Assembly (NCBI GenBank): GCA_964603635.1 | Contig: CAZRVH010000003.1 | Span: forward strand, 1 to 64,000 | Source: CAZRVH01 sp964603635 | Lineage (GTDB): Bacteria; Patescibacteriota; Gracilibacteria; Peribacterales; Peribacteraceae | Length of the DNA stretch: 64,000 bases | Reading direction: 5' to 3' | Shown: positions 52,610 through 60,828 of the stretch, piece by piece | How positions within the stretch are numbered: the first letter of the stretch is position 1 | Layout: each line of letters opens with the position of its first letter | The notes under the pieces: generated by a model | Told to the model about the DNA's origin: nothing | Seen by the model: the letters and a program-made list of their open reading frames with translations, nothing else | Database searches by the model: none | Made by a program: the position numbers and the translations under genes

Positions 52610-52684
52610 GCCGTCCTAGCTCAGTGGTAGAGCACGTCCATGGTAAGGACGGGGTCGCCGGTTCAATCCCGGTGGACGGCTCCA
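52610..52684 (+). tRNA. tRNA-Thr (GGT)
   Basis: Acceptor GCCGTCC/GGACGGC, T discriminator, encoded CCA, anticodon stem CGTCC/GGACG with loop ATGGTAA (anticodon GGT, threonine ACC), T arm GCCGG-TTCAATC-CCGGT. Intact; a broken copy lies 24 bases downstream. Confidence 0.96.
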
Positions 52685-52707
52685 TTCTTTCAATAGCAAA
52701 CCAATAA

Positions 52708-52887
52708 GCCGTCCTAGCTCCCGGCTTCGCCAAGGCTACGGCGGGCAGGCAGTGCTTGCGAGCGAAAGCGAGCCCAACAAAACAACATCTGACGCATCAG
52801 CGTCATGTCCATGGTAAGGACGGGGTCGCCGGTTCAATCCCGGCCTGTCGGCCGAAGCCCGCAGGCGAAGGCTGATGGACGGCTCCA
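52708..52887 (+). pseudogene. tRNA-Thr copy interrupted by two repeat insertions
   Basis: Three blocks identical to tRNA-Thr(GGT): 52708-52720 (GCCGTCCTAGCTC), 52807-52843 (anticodon arm to T arm) and 52876-52887 (TGGACGGCTCCA). An 86-base insert replaces the D arm (with a GGCTTCGCCAAGGCTACGG repeat and TGACGC-ATCA-GCGTCA hairpin), and a 32-base palindromic insert splits the T stem from the acceptor. Identity continues for six bases past the CCA. Confidence 0.85.
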
Positions 52888-52941
52888 TTCTTTTTACATT
52901 TACAGGCAAACATCACCGCATCAGATGTATGATGTCCGCAT

Positions 52942-53457
52942 ATGGGCCGCCGCTCCCCCGTCACCGTGCATGTGGATGACCTGATGCAGCAATGCACCTA
53001 CGTGCTCACCGAGCCGGAAGGGAAGAATTTTGACGAACGCTTCCAGCCGGAACTGACGCCGAAGCAGATGCTCGCGCTCGGTGTCTTCGGCGGGAAGTAC
53101 ATGACGGACTGCGCGAAGGAATTCCCAAAAGACTGGTTCGCGCACGCGAAACTTTCCCCGGAAAAACACGACAGGACGCTGAACTTCTTCGGCGTGGACG
53201 CCAGCCAGTCATTGAAAATTTGGAGAAAGAAAGGATGGATCCACCCCGCCGACCCGCGCGGCTGGTTCCAGTGGTACTGCCGCTACTACATGGGCCGACG
53301 ATTACCCGAAGAAGACGACAGGCAGATCAAGCGGTGGCTCGCGATCCGGCGGCACATCACGCAGATCAAAAAGAACTGCGACGCGGGCGACCTTTCCTGC
53401 AGGCGACGGCAGCGCCAGGCCGTGCTGCACTGGGCGTACGACGCGCGGAAGATCTGA
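52942..53457 (+). CDS. Conserved protein of unknown function
   Basis: 171 aa. Tryptophan- and cysteine-rich: ELTPKQMLALGVFGGKYMTD, FPKDWFAHAKLS, ASQSLKIWRKKGWIHPADPR, GWFQWYCRYYMGRRLP and CRRRQRQAVLHWAYDAR. I recall near-identical motifs in scattered bacterial and eukaryotic proteins of unknown function, but cannot check that here. No signal peptide or helix. TATGAT lies 8 bases before ATG (leaderless). The basic C terminus and aromatic pairs would suit nucleic-acid or cofactor binding, which is only a guess. Confidence 0.75.
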   Translation: MGRRSPVTVHVDDLMQQCTYVLTEPEGKNFDERFQPELTPKQMLALGVFGGKYMTDCAKEFPKDWFAHAKLSPEKHDRTLNFFGVDASQSLKIWRKKGWIHPADPRGWFQWYCRYYMGRRLPEEDDRQIKRWLAIRRHITQIKKNCDAGDLSCRRRQRQAVLHWAYDARKI

Positions 53458-53496
53458 GAAAAATACGACGAGATCCCGTACGCGCCGCCGTACGGA

Positions 53497-53955
53497 CTAT
53501 CGAATGATATTTGGATCGAGAACGCGCCGAATCTCCCAATGCGTAGCATTTTGACCCTCCTTAAGACGTTGCGAAGACACATCCTGCCTTCTTGTCTCGG
53601 CGTCCGATATGACCTGCTCAAACCGTTCCAAGGCCACCCGAACGTCATCCAATCCTGTCTTTGTCGTCCCCGTGCCAAATTGCACCAAGAAGCGACGGTC
53701 ATGGGCGCCATTCTGCACGGCAAGAACCGGATTGCGGTGACCATCCGTGACTTCGACCAATCGCAGCAAGTTCGGTTCGCACTCTAGGAAAAGCGCGTCG
53801 CCTACCGGGATGGAAAAAGTCGGGGTAGAACGGAAAGGCCGTCCCTCGATCCCAGGCGAACGGGATTTCCTTAGTTCCCGTGTACTCGCAAGCAGGTCGT
53901 CGAATCGAGATCGCAATTGATTGACGTCATCCGTGGAGACTTCGGGGTGTTGCAT
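53497..53955 (-). CDS. Hypothetical protein
   Basis: 152 aa, unrecognised, no membrane helices; a central beta-rich part (FSIPVGDALFLECEPNLLRL, VLAVQNGAHDRRFLVQFG) between helical ends. It has a consensus TTGACA-17-TATAAT promoter in a very AT-rich block and different codon style from neighbours, so may be recently acquired. Function unknown. Confidence 0.6.
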   Translation of the reverse strand: MQHPEVSTDDVNQLRSRFDDLLASTRELRKSRSPGIEGRPFRSTPTFSIPVGDALFLECEPNLLRLVEVTDGHRNPVLAVQNGAHDRRFLVQFGTGTTKTGLDDVRVALERFEQVISDAETRRQDVSSQRLKEGQNATHWEIRRVLDPNIIR

Positions 53956-53978
53956 GGAATGTGTTGAGAAACACTTAT

Positions 53979-54007
53979 ATTATATTATAAATACTGTATT
54001 ATGTCAA
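53979..54007 (-). promoter_or_regulatory. Consensus sigma70-type promoter
   Basis: Minus strand TTGACA (54002-54007), 17 bases, TATAAT (53979-53984); a second overlapping TATAAT lies 5 bases nearer. Drives the 152-aa hypothetical gene. Confidence 0.8.
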
Positions 54008-54065
54008 ATTCAACGTAAGGGGTCAATAGCTTGGAAACACCCTCGGTATCGTTTGACACCATGCC

Positions 54066-54728
54066 TTACAGCACCATCGAAAAGCCGCTGAACACTCCTT
54101 CCATGATCCAGCGAACCCATGCACTCAGCAGCGGGAACGGCAGGAAGGATTCGAAGAGGAGGAGGAACAGCAGGATGTACGGACCCACACGCAAGAAATC
54201 GTCGTAGCGGTCCTCGTACCGCAGCGGGACGAAGAGGCGCAGCACGTTGCTGCCGTCGAGCGGCGCGATCGGGAAGAGGTTGAAGGCCATAAGGGCCAGG
54301 TTCACGAACAGCGATCCCTGCAAAATCATCAGGATGATCGTCATCAGCGGGGAACCGGTGGACGTGCCGCGCAGGAGATCTTCCACGCTGCCGGGATCGC
54401 GCAGCGCGATGAGGCTCAGGAGGGCGTACGCGATGAATGCCAGGATGAGGTTACTGAACGGACCCGCGATGGCCGTGAGGGCCATCCCCCCTTTGTGATG
54501 CTTGAAATACGCGGGATTCACGGGCACGGGCTTGGCCCATCCGAATCCGACGACGAGGAACATGAGGGCGCCGAGCGCGTCCAAGTGCGCGATGGGATTC
54601 ACCGTCAGGCGGCCCATGTCGCGGGGGGTGGGATCCCCCAACCTGTCTGCCGTAAACGCATGCGCCCATTCGTGGACCGAAATGGCGATGAGAATGGCGA
54701 TGATGTAGGTGGGATTGAGGAAGTCCAT
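54066..54728 (-). CDS. Site-2 protease family zinc metalloprotease (M50)
   Basis: 220 aa with about five membrane helices. Zinc motif HEWAH at 19-23 and the third ligand Asp158 in NLFPIAPLDGSNVL. This compact form without PDZ belongs to the SpoIVFB/Rv1737-like small site-2 proteases. ATG 54728 chosen; TATAGT lies 13 bases upstream and overlaps an in-frame GTG at 54743. Probably cleaves membrane-bound regulators or remnant signal peptides. Confidence 0.88.
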   Translation of the reverse strand: MDFLNPTYIIAILIAISVHEWAHAFTADRLGDPTPRDMGRLTVNPIAHLDALGALMFLVVGFGWAKPVPVNPAYFKHHKGGMALTAIAGPFSNLILAFIAYALLSLIALRDPGSVEDLLRGTSTGSPLMTIILMILQGSLFVNLALMAFNLFPIAPLDGSNVLRLFVPLRYEDRYDDFLRVGPYILLFLLLFESFLPFPLLSAWVRWIMEGVFSGFSMVL

Positions 54729-54781
54729 AGGGGCGTGCTGCACTATAGAGGACGGGTGACGAGAGGGAAAATGGTGGAAAC

Positions 54782-54865
54782 GGGGTGATAGGGTATAGAT
54801 AATAAAAGTCTAAAAGAGTGAAAAACGCACGTTCTACAGGCTATAACCTACCACCTATAACCTCG
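54782..54865. repeat. GGTGATAGGGTATAG / CTATAACCTACCACC inverted word repeat
   Basis: Left arm GGGGTGATAGGGTATAGATA; right arm words CTATAACCTACCACCTATAA. It fills the gap between the divergent protease and rpmB genes. Confidence 0.72.
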
Positions 54866-54914
54866 AACCTCCATTTGACAGCACGCCGATCCTCCATTAC
54901 TCTGCCGCAGCTCT

Positions 54915-55124
54915 ATGGCACGCGCATGCGTCAAAACCGGCAAGAAGACCGCTTTCGGGAACACCCGAAGCCACTCGCTGCGCTCCACGCGCCGCTCCTG
55001 GAAGGTAAACATGCAAAAGAAGCGCGTGTTTGACCCCGCTACGGGCATGTACAAGACGATGAAGGTTTCGACGAGCTACCTGCGCACGCTCGCGAAGAGA
55101 ATGCAGAAGGGATTGAAGGCGTAA
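54915..55124 (+). CDS. rpmB: Ribosomal protein bL28
   Basis: 69 aa. ARACVKTGKKTAFGNTRSHS and STRRSWKVNMQKKRVF match bL28 (GK...GNxxSHsxxkt.R.w.pNlq). Structural protein of the 50S subunit. Short length is normal for bacteria; no zinc cysteine pairs. Confidence 0.92.
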   Translation: MARACVKTGKKTAFGNTRSHSLRSTRRSWKVNMQKKRVFDPATGMYKTMKVSTSYLRTLAKRMQKGLKA

Positions 55125-55163
55125 GCTCTTGAAAAGAATGTCAAGGCGGCCTAGTATTTTTCC

Positions 55164-55385
55164 ATGCCCAAAGAACGGACGGATATGGAAATCATCGAAG
55201 ATCTGGAGACGAGACTAAATAATAATGAGCGCCTTAATCCTGATGAGCGCTTTGTCTGCATTGATGACAGGGAATGGAGCCGTACGGAGCTGCTTACTGC
55301 AATGAAAACCGGGAGTCCCCTCGGTCAAGAACTGCTGGCAAACTATCGCGAGCTCACAAGGCTAATAAGCGGCGTGCCAAACTAA
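55164..55385 (+). CDS. Hypothetical small protein
   Basis: 73 aa, acidic, helical: EIIEDLETRLNNNERLNPDE, then a short beta strand FVCIDDREWSR and helices to LTRLISGVPN. TAGTAT lies 6 bases before ATG (leaderless). Stop is 2 bases from that of the convergent DUF892 gene. Unknown. Confidence 0.6.
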   Translation: MPKERTDMEIIEDLETRLNNNERLNPDERFVCIDDREWSRTELLTAMKTGSPLGQELLANYRELTRLISGVPN

Positions 55386-55386
55386 A

Positions 55387-55908
55387 TTAATACCCTTCGT
55401 TCCCCATACCGGATGCCTTTTTCATGGCGGTCGGGTTCACCGAACCTTCGGCGATTTTCGTAAGGAGCTTGTCCGCCTTTCCCTCTTCCTTCAGCGTTTG
55501 ATTGAGAAGTTTCGCCACGGTGCGATGCTTCATCATCTTCGCGTACTGCAAAGCCGAGCCGTACGCGGCGATTTCGTAGTGTTCCACGCGTTGCGCATCC
55601 GCGATGATGGCCGCGTCCAGGACGGATGGCACGCTATCCTCGCCCAGGGTCTTTTCACCTTCCGACAACAAACCTTTCATGCCGTTGCACGTCGTCTTTT
55701 CTGGACCTTCGCCTAGTGCCTTGAACGCTTCTTCCAAACGCTTCACATGCACCTGTGTCTGCTTCAGGTGATCCTTGAAGGCTTTCTTTAATTTGGCGTC
55801 CTTCGCCGCCGCGGCCAATTTTGGCAAAGCCTGCGTCAGCTGGAGTTCGGCATCGTACAAATCGGATAATTCGTGCAATAAAAGTTCGTGAAAAGTGGCG
55901 AGTGACAT
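55387..55908 (-). CDS. Ferritin-like DUF892 (YciE/YciF) protein
   Basis: 173 aa, all helical. FHELLLHELSDLYDAELQLT at the start, HLKQTQVHVKRLEEAF, ADAQRVEHYEIAAYGSALQ carry the Glu/His ligands of a four-helix di-iron bundle. Linked to stress responses in other bacteria. Confidence 0.88.
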   Translation of the reverse strand: MSLATFHELLLHELSDLYDAELQLTQALPKLAAAAKDAKLKKAFKDHLKQTQVHVKRLEEAFKALGEGPEKTTCNGMKGLLSEGEKTLGEDSVPSVLDAAIIADAQRVEHYEIAAYGSALQYAKMMKHRTVAKLLNQTLKEEGKADKLLTKIAEGSVNPTAMKKASGMGNEGY

Positions 55909-55968
55909 ACGGAAAAGGTAATGGAAATAGGGCTTCTATGACGGGACATTCGCCCAGGACTTACACGA

Positions 55969-56367
55969 TCAGAAGACTGATTTCCTGTTTTCCTTTATTT
56001 CGCTTCGGTGATGCTTCGCATCGAGTGTTTTCAACTTTGATTTCCTGTTGCGGCGGGCTTTTTGCTTACGGATCTTGAACGCCTCTTTCTGAAGCTGGGA
56101 TTCTTTTCCTTTGATCTTTTCTTCCAATTTGAGAATCAGCAGCTTCCAAGCTGACAGCCTGTTCCTGCTTTGCTCCCGATGCGCCTGCACCTTCACCTCG
56201 ATCCCCGTGGGACGATGGATGAGTTGCACGGTACTGGATGTCTTGTTTACTTTCTGACCACCCTTCCCGCTGCCGCGCACGAAGGATTCCTCCACGTCGT
56301 TCGGATCCAGCTTCAGATCGGAAGCCATCGCGACCAGTGCCGGTGAGAGTTCGACGGGAAAGGTCAT
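55969..56367 (-). CDS. Peptidyl-tRNA hydrolase domain (RF-1-like, GGQ) protein
   Basis: 132 aa. GGQ at 36-38 in RGSGKGGQKVNKTSS with a basic C-terminal tail (RKQKARRNRKSKLK). It lacks codon-recognition domains, as in ArfB/YaeJ and related stalled-ribosome rescue factors. TATACT lies 9 bases before ATG. Rescue function is inferred from the family. Confidence 0.88.
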   Translation of the reverse strand: MTFPVELSPALVAMASDLKLDPNDVEESFVRGSGKGGQKVNKTSSTVQLIHRPTGIEVKVQAHREQSRNRLSAWKLLILKLEEKIKGKESQLQKEAFKIRKQKARRNRKSKLKTLDAKHHRSEIKENRKSVF

Positions 56368-56382
56368 AGCAGGATCAGTATA

Positions 56383-57033
56383 TCAAGATGAACGGACGAG
56401 ATGGTCCGTAAATCCCAGCGCCACCAATCGTTCGTACGCCGCCCATACCTCCGGGGGGATTTCCTGGGGAATCTGGAAACCCATCTTGGGATACTCGCGA
56501 ATCCGCTGCAGGTCGCCAACCATGATGTGAATGATAAGATTCTTGGGCATATCAGGCGTCGGATAATCGTCAAAGGAAAACACAGGGGACGTGACGGTGA
56601 ATTCCTTGTCGGGCCACACCTTCGCCGCGGTCGCATAGGCGCGCCGTTCCATGTACGGCTTTTGCACCAAGAGAATCCTGCCAGGATCCAACCCTTTTCC
56701 CTCCAGCAACCGCCGTGTAAAGAGGATGTTCTCACCTGTGTTCCGCGATTGGTTTTCAATCAGGATGCGCTCCGCCGGGACACCCAGCTCCATCGCGTGC
56801 CGCGCGAAGAGATCGGCTTCCGCATGTTCCCAACCGGCCGTCAGGCGACCCGTTCCACCGGAGAATACGACCAGTGGCGCAAAGCCCTTTTGAAAAAGTT
56901 CGGCCCCGCGCTCCGCAACGCGGATGTCGTTACTGCCGAGCACGAGGATGCAGTCGGCCTTTCGCACGGAATGGTTCATATGGTGGTAATCCCAGATGAT
57001 CTTCGCCAGTGAATCGATATCTGCGTTTGTCAT
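56383..57033 (-). CDS. YdcF-like DUF218 protein
   Basis: 216 aa. ILVLGSNDIRVAERGAELF, PLVVFSGGTGRLTAGWEHAE, NQSRNTGENILFTRRLL and ILLVQKPYMERRA are DUF218/YdcF features (Rossmann-like). Start overlaps the HD-protein stop (ATGA), so the two are co-translated. Molecular role in the family is poorly defined. Confidence 0.85.
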   Translation of the reverse strand: MTNADIDSLAKIIWDYHHMNHSVRKADCILVLGSNDIRVAERGAELFQKGFAPLVVFSGGTGRLTAGWEHAEADLFARHAMELGVPAERILIENQSRNTGENILFTRRLLEGKGLDPGRILLVQKPYMERRAYATAAKVWPDKEFTVTSPVFSFDDYPTPDMPKNLIIHIMVGDLQRIREYPKMGFQIPQEIPPEVWAAYERLVALGFTDHLVRSS

Positions 57034-57620
57034 GGAGTCGCGTTTTTGCACTGCGCGAGCCGATCAATCCCATCCGCGTACCAGTCGTAGGGATCCGATG
57101 CGTTGATCTCGTGCCATAGTTTCTTCGCGCTCTCGGTGAACAGCTCATGCTCCACCACATGCTTGCGCTTCTCGTCCCATGTCTTCGGATACTTCCCGCC
57201 CTTCGCCGTAAGCTCGCGCAATTCCATATCGACATCCAGCATGTCCGCGTCTTTCACCACTTTCGCCTCCAGCGTCGTCTTCTCCGCATATTCCTTGAGA
57301 AGCTCCTTCGTTTCGGACTCGAACGACGTACCCGCGAGCATATCCTCCGCCGCACGTTCCTCGTCGCGCTTCACGTAATGACGGGAAAGCGTATGCACAT
57401 CACCCGTGCGGCTTTCGGTAATGTCATGCACGAGCGCGATTTTCAGGACTTTATCCAGATCCGCCCCTTCCCTCTTCGCCAGGATCAACGCGATCCACAG
57501 CATGCGAAAGATGTGCTCGCTGACGTTCGCGAACTTGGGATCATGGAACTGGTTCCACGTCCGGGGAACGAAGCGCAGGGTGCCGAGTTCGAAGAGCAGT
57601 TGGAGGTCGCGATCGGCCAT
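57030..57620 (-). CDS. HD-domain phosphohydrolase (YfbR/HDDC2-like)
   Basis: 196 aa. His36 (SEHIFRM), His65-Asp66 (LVHDITE) and Asp124 (VKDADMLD) are the metal ligands. Closest style is 5'-deoxynucleotidase YfbR/HDDC2. TATTCT lies 7 bases before ATG. In operon with the DUF218 gene. Confidence 0.87.
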   Translation of the reverse strand: MADRDLQLLFELGTLRFVPRTWNQFHDPKFANVSEHIFRMLWIALILAKREGADLDKVLKIALVHDITESRTGDVHTLSRHYVKRDEERAAEDMLAGTSFESETKELLKEYAEKTTLEAKVVKDADMLDVDMELRELTAKGGKYPKTWDEKRKHVVEHELFTESAKKLWHEINASDPYDWYADGIDRLAQCKNATP

Positions 57621-57700
57621 ATGCCCGAGAATACATCTTTAAGCCCGAAGAAACCACTTTCTTTGGTTCCGTAATTCCCTATACTGGCGTCCGCACATCT

Positions 57701-57790
57701 GGAGGGGTCGCATAGTGGCCTAGTGCGCACGCTTGGAAAGCGTGTAGACGTGAAAGCGTCTCGGGAGTTCGAATCTCCCCCCCTCCGCCA
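57701..57790 (+). tRNA. tRNA-Ser (GGA)
   Basis: Acceptor GGAGGGG/CCCCTCC, G and encoded CCA, anticodon stem CACGC/GCGTG with loop TTGGAAA (anticodon GGA, serine UCC), long variable arm GACGTGAAAGCGTC, T arm GGGAG-TTCGAAT-CTCCC. Confidence 0.97.
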
Positions 57791-57840
57791 GCCTTCGCGA
57801 AGCGAATGCTGTCCGCCGTAGCCTTGGCGAAGGCAGACAC
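57791..57840. repeat. Palindromic repeat abutting tRNA-Ser
   Basis: Starts directly after CCA with GCCTTCGCGAAGCGAATGC and contains GTCCGCCGTAGCCTTGGCGA, the reverse complement of the segment inserted in the tRNA-Thr copy (GGCTTCGCCAAGGCTACGGC). Confidence 0.75.
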
Positions 57841-57884
57841 TAATACTAGGGACCGCTTCGGCTGGCCTTCGGCCATTTGCATTA

Positions 57885-57921
57885 CAAAAAAGACGGACCT
57901 TTCGGCCCGTCTTTCTTTTTT
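57885..57921. terminator. Bidirectional intrinsic terminator
   Basis: AAGACGG (57890-57896), inner CC/GG, CCGTCTT (57907-57913), with A-run before and T-run after. Serves tRNA-Ser and the convergent cysteine-rich gene. Confidence 0.85.
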
Positions 57922-57934
57922 TCATCGAACGATC

Positions 57935-58291
57935 TCAGTGCTGGTGAGGTGCGGCCGCATCGCCATGGTCATGGCCGCAATCGCAACCGCCTTTGTCTCC
58001 GCAGTCGCAATTTTCCTTTCCGCAGGCGCATCCTCCGCCGCAACCTCCTCCGCAGCCGCAACCCTTGGAGCGGCAAGAACACATTTTCATTCCTTTCTTC
58101 ACGGCACCGAGGCAGAAGACCGCCGCGATGATCGCGAGGGAAGCATCGCTGAGACCCATGCGGTTCTCAAGGACGAAGAATACGCGGTATGCGCCGTAGA
58201 GCGCGGCAAGCGTGAACAGGACGGTAAGGATCATCACCGCGAGGTTGACCGACTTGCAGGTCATGCAGCGGGAATCATGGGAACCACACAT
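57935..58291 (-). CDS. Membrane protein with Cys/His-rich metal-binding tail
   Basis: 118 aa from ATG 58291. N-terminal CGSHDSRCMTC may bind metal; two helices (about 16-38 and 47-66); then a tail with 12 or more Cys in CSCRSKGCGCGGG, GGGCACGKENCDCG and CDCGHDHGD, ending in HQH. The composition suggests soft-metal (Cu/Zn/Cd) binding at the membrane. The longer frame to 58423 runs into pheT upstream sequence. No named family. Confidence 0.68.
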   Translation of the reverse strand: MCGSHDSRCMTCKSVNLAVMILTVLFTLAALYGAYRVFFVLENRMGLSDASLAIIAAVFCLGAVKKGMKMCSCRSKGCGCGGGCGGGCACGKENCDCGDKGGCDCGHDHGDAAAPHQH

Positions 58292-58397
58292 AGGGAAAGT
58301 GGGGAGGGGGTAAATCGCCGAAAGTCTACTCCTTCGGTGAAATATCCACAAAGAGCGGAATTGTGCCGATGGCAGACCGTAGGGTAGTCTGTCGGCC

Positions 58398-60770
58398 ATG
58401 AAGATCTCCCTGAACTGGCTCACCGACTACGTCACCTGGACGGAAACCGACACCGACCTCATCGTGAACCGCATCACGGCGGGCACGGCGGAAGTGGACG
58501 GCGTGGAAAAGCAGGGGGCGCTGCTGGAGAACTGCTGCGTCGGAAAGATTTTGACCGTGAAGCCGCACCCGAACGCCGACAAATTGAGATTGTGCGAAGT
58601 GGAGACAGACCGGGGAGTGATGAAAGTGGTGTGCGGGGGCACGAATTTGGAGGATCACATGCTGGTCGCATTCGCGCACGTGGGCGCGACCGTGCGGCAC
58701 GGGGATGAATTGGTAACCCTGCAAACGGCAAAGATCCGCGGCGAGGAAAGCCAGGGCATGCTGTGCGCCGCGGAGGAATTGGATCTGTCGGCCCACTTCC
58801 CTCCCAAACCGGAACACGGCAGCCGCCCCATCATGGACCTGACGCACAGCGGCTTTCAGCCTCAGCAGGACCTGCGCGCCGCGATGGGAATGACCGACAC
58901 CGTCCTCATCATTTCGAATACGGCGATCACGACGCGCCCCGATTTGTTTTCCCATATCGGATTCGCCCGCGAGTGCGTGGCGCTGGGCATCGCGACATGG
59001 AATAAGAAGCAGCCGGATCTCACCCCGCCGACGTTCGGCAAAGCATCGCTGCCTGTCATCCGTTCCGAAGATCCTTCGTTGGCACCGCGCTACGTCTCCT
59101 GTGTCATCGAACTGAAAACCCAGGGAACGACGCCGGAATGGATGAAGCAAAGGCTGGAAAGCGTCGGTATCCGCTCCCTGTCCCTTCCCATCGACGTGAC
59201 GAACTACGTGATGCTGGACATCGGCACGCCTCTGCATGCCTTCGATATGGATACGCTCGCGGGAGAACTCGTTGTGCGCGAGTCTCAGAAAGGAGAAAAG
59301 GTCACGACGCTCGACGGGGTGACTCGGACGCTGGAAGAAGGATTGATCGTGATGTCCGATGACAAGGGAATCTTCGACCTCTGCGGCGTGATGGGAGACC
59401 AGCGTTCGGCCATGACCGACGCGACGAAGAGAATCTTCCTGCATGCCCCCGTTTTTGATTCCCCGCGCATCCGCAAAGCCATCCAGACGACGGGCCATCG
59501 TACCGATGCTTCCACGGTCTTCGAGAAAGGAGTGCCGCCGGTGATGGTCCTCCAAGGCCTGTCACGCGCCCTCCGCCTCATACTGGAACACGCGCCCGAG
59601 TCATCCATCGAAAGCAAAAATATATCTTGGGGGGAGGACGGCAAGCCTGAGCCGATCGAACTCTCGCTGGAACGCGCGTCCGCGACGCTGGGCATGACGG
59701 TGCCGAAGAAAGCGGTGACGGAAATCCTGACGGACCTGGGCTTCGCGGTGATGGCGGGCAAGAAGGGAATCCTGGAGGTGACGCCGCCCTTGCACCGACT
59801 GCGCGACATCGCGGGTGAGCACGATCTCATCGAGGAAATCGGACGTATCGCCGGCTACGCAAGCGTACCCGAGGAAATGCCGCTTGCCCCGGTGCGCGTG
59901 GCGCCGCGCGACCAGAGGAAGCACATGCTGCGCGACGCGTTGGCCATGGCGGGCTACAGCGAGATCGTCCCGCTGAACCTCGTGAGCCCTTCGCTCCTGA
60001 AAAAGGCCGGAACGGATCCTGCCGAGGCGATCGCGCTTGCAAACCCGCTTGGAGAAGAGACCTCGGTGATGCACACCACCACGCTCCCCGCCCTGCTCGT
60101 CCACGCGCAGAAGAACATCCTGCAGGTGGAGCATGCCCTTCGCACCTTTCACTGTGCGCACGTGTTCCGCAAAGGACAGACGGAATCCATGGAGCTGACG
60201 GCGTTCATCGCCGCGCGCGCGAACGGAGGACTGCTGGAAGAACCGCTGCTTCACCTGAAGCGCGACATCGTGCACGCATTGGAAGCGATCGGATACGACG
60301 TATCCGTCACCACCAAGAAAGACCCGGGACCGGGCATGCACCCGGGCCGCAGCGCGGAGATAGCGGTGAACGGCCGGAAAGTCGGTTGCCTCTACGAGCT
60401 GCATCCCACGGTCTGCGCCGCATTCGATCTCCCCGCCCGCGCCGCCGCGGTAACGCTGAACCTCACGATGCTCTTCGCGGAGAAACCCGCGGACATCTTC
60501 GCGGCTCCCGTCCCCGCCTTCCCGGACGTCACGTACGATGAGACGATCCAGCGCACGCAGAAAGACGCCGTAGAAACACTGCTGAAGAAAGCGCGCGCCG
60601 CGGACCCGCTGCTCGCGGACGTATCGGTGAAGGACCTCTACAACGGCAAGCCGTTGAAGGACGGTGAATATAATCTCACGCTGCGCTTCACCTACCGCGC
60701 CGCCGACCGCACGCTCACCGAAGATGAAGCGAAGAAGGTACATGAGAAGGTGCTGGGGGCGATGAAATAA
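58398..60770 (+). CDS. pheT: Phenylalanyl-tRNA synthetase beta subunit
   Basis: 790 aa. Starts ISLNWLTDYV; the tRNA-binding EMAP-like domain at about 40-155 has VKPHPNADKLRLCEV and VCGGTN. A B3/B4 editing region (SLPIDVTNYVMLDIG, LHAFD) and B5 domain (LGMTVPKKAV, RLRDIAGEHDLIEEIGRIAG) follow, with an FDX-ACB domain at the end. TAGTCT lies 7 bases before ATG. pheS is not next to it within the window. Confidence 0.97.
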   Translation: MKISLNWLTDYVTWTETDTDLIVNRITAGTAEVDGVEKQGALLENCCVGKILTVKPHPNADKLRLCEVETDRGVMKVVCGGTNLEDHMLVAFAHVGATVRHGDELVTLQTAKIRGEESQGMLCAAEELDLSAHFPPKPEHGSRPIMDLTHSGFQPQQDLRAAMGMTDTVLIISNTAITTRPDLFSHIGFARECVALGIATWNKKQPDLTPPTFGKASLPVIRSEDPSLAPRYVSCVIELKTQGTTPEWMKQRLESVGIRSLSLPIDVTNYVMLDIGTPLHAFDMDTLAGELVVRESQKGEKVTTLDGVTRTLEEGLIVMSDDKGIFDLCGVMGDQRSAMTDATKRIFLHAPVFDSPRIRKAIQTTGHRTDASTVFEKGVPPVMVLQGLSRALRLILEHAPESSIESKNISWGEDGKPEPIELSLERASATLGMTVPKKAVTEILTDLGFAVMAGKKGILEVTPPLHRLRDIAGEHDLIEEIGRIAGYASVPEEMPLAPVRVAPRDQRKHMLRDALAMAGYSEIVPLNLVSPSLLKKAGTDPAEAIALANPLGEETSVMHTTTLPALLVHAQKNILQVEHALRTFHCAHVFRKGQTESMELTAFIAARANGGLLEEPLLHLKRDIVHALEAIGYDVSVTTKKDPGPGMHPGRSAEIAVNGRKVGCLYELHPTVCAAFDLPARAAAVTLNLTMLFAEKPADIFAAPVPAFPDVTYDETIQRTQKDAVETLLKKARAADPLLADVSVKDLYNGKPLKDGEYNLTLRFTYRAADRTLTEDEAKKVHEKVLGAMK

Positions 60771-60793
60771 AACCTTTTCTGACCTCACCCCGA

Positions 60794-60814
60794 CCCTCTC
60801 CTAGGAGGAGAGGG
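60794..60814. repeat. CCCTCTCCT palindrome after pheT
   Basis: CCCTCTCCT, loop AGG, AGGAGAGGG, preceded by CCTCACCCCGA: same style as the GC-rich repeat inserted in the FAD gene. May terminate pheT. Confidence 0.7.
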
Positions 60815-60828
60815 AGGCTAGGCATAAG

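Noticed and set aside
52708..52887. A functional tRNA-Thr with two introns
   Set aside because: The D arm is missing, the inserts match dispersed repeats rather than intron folds, and an intact copy lies adjacent. Pseudogene is the simpler reading, with processing left as a check.
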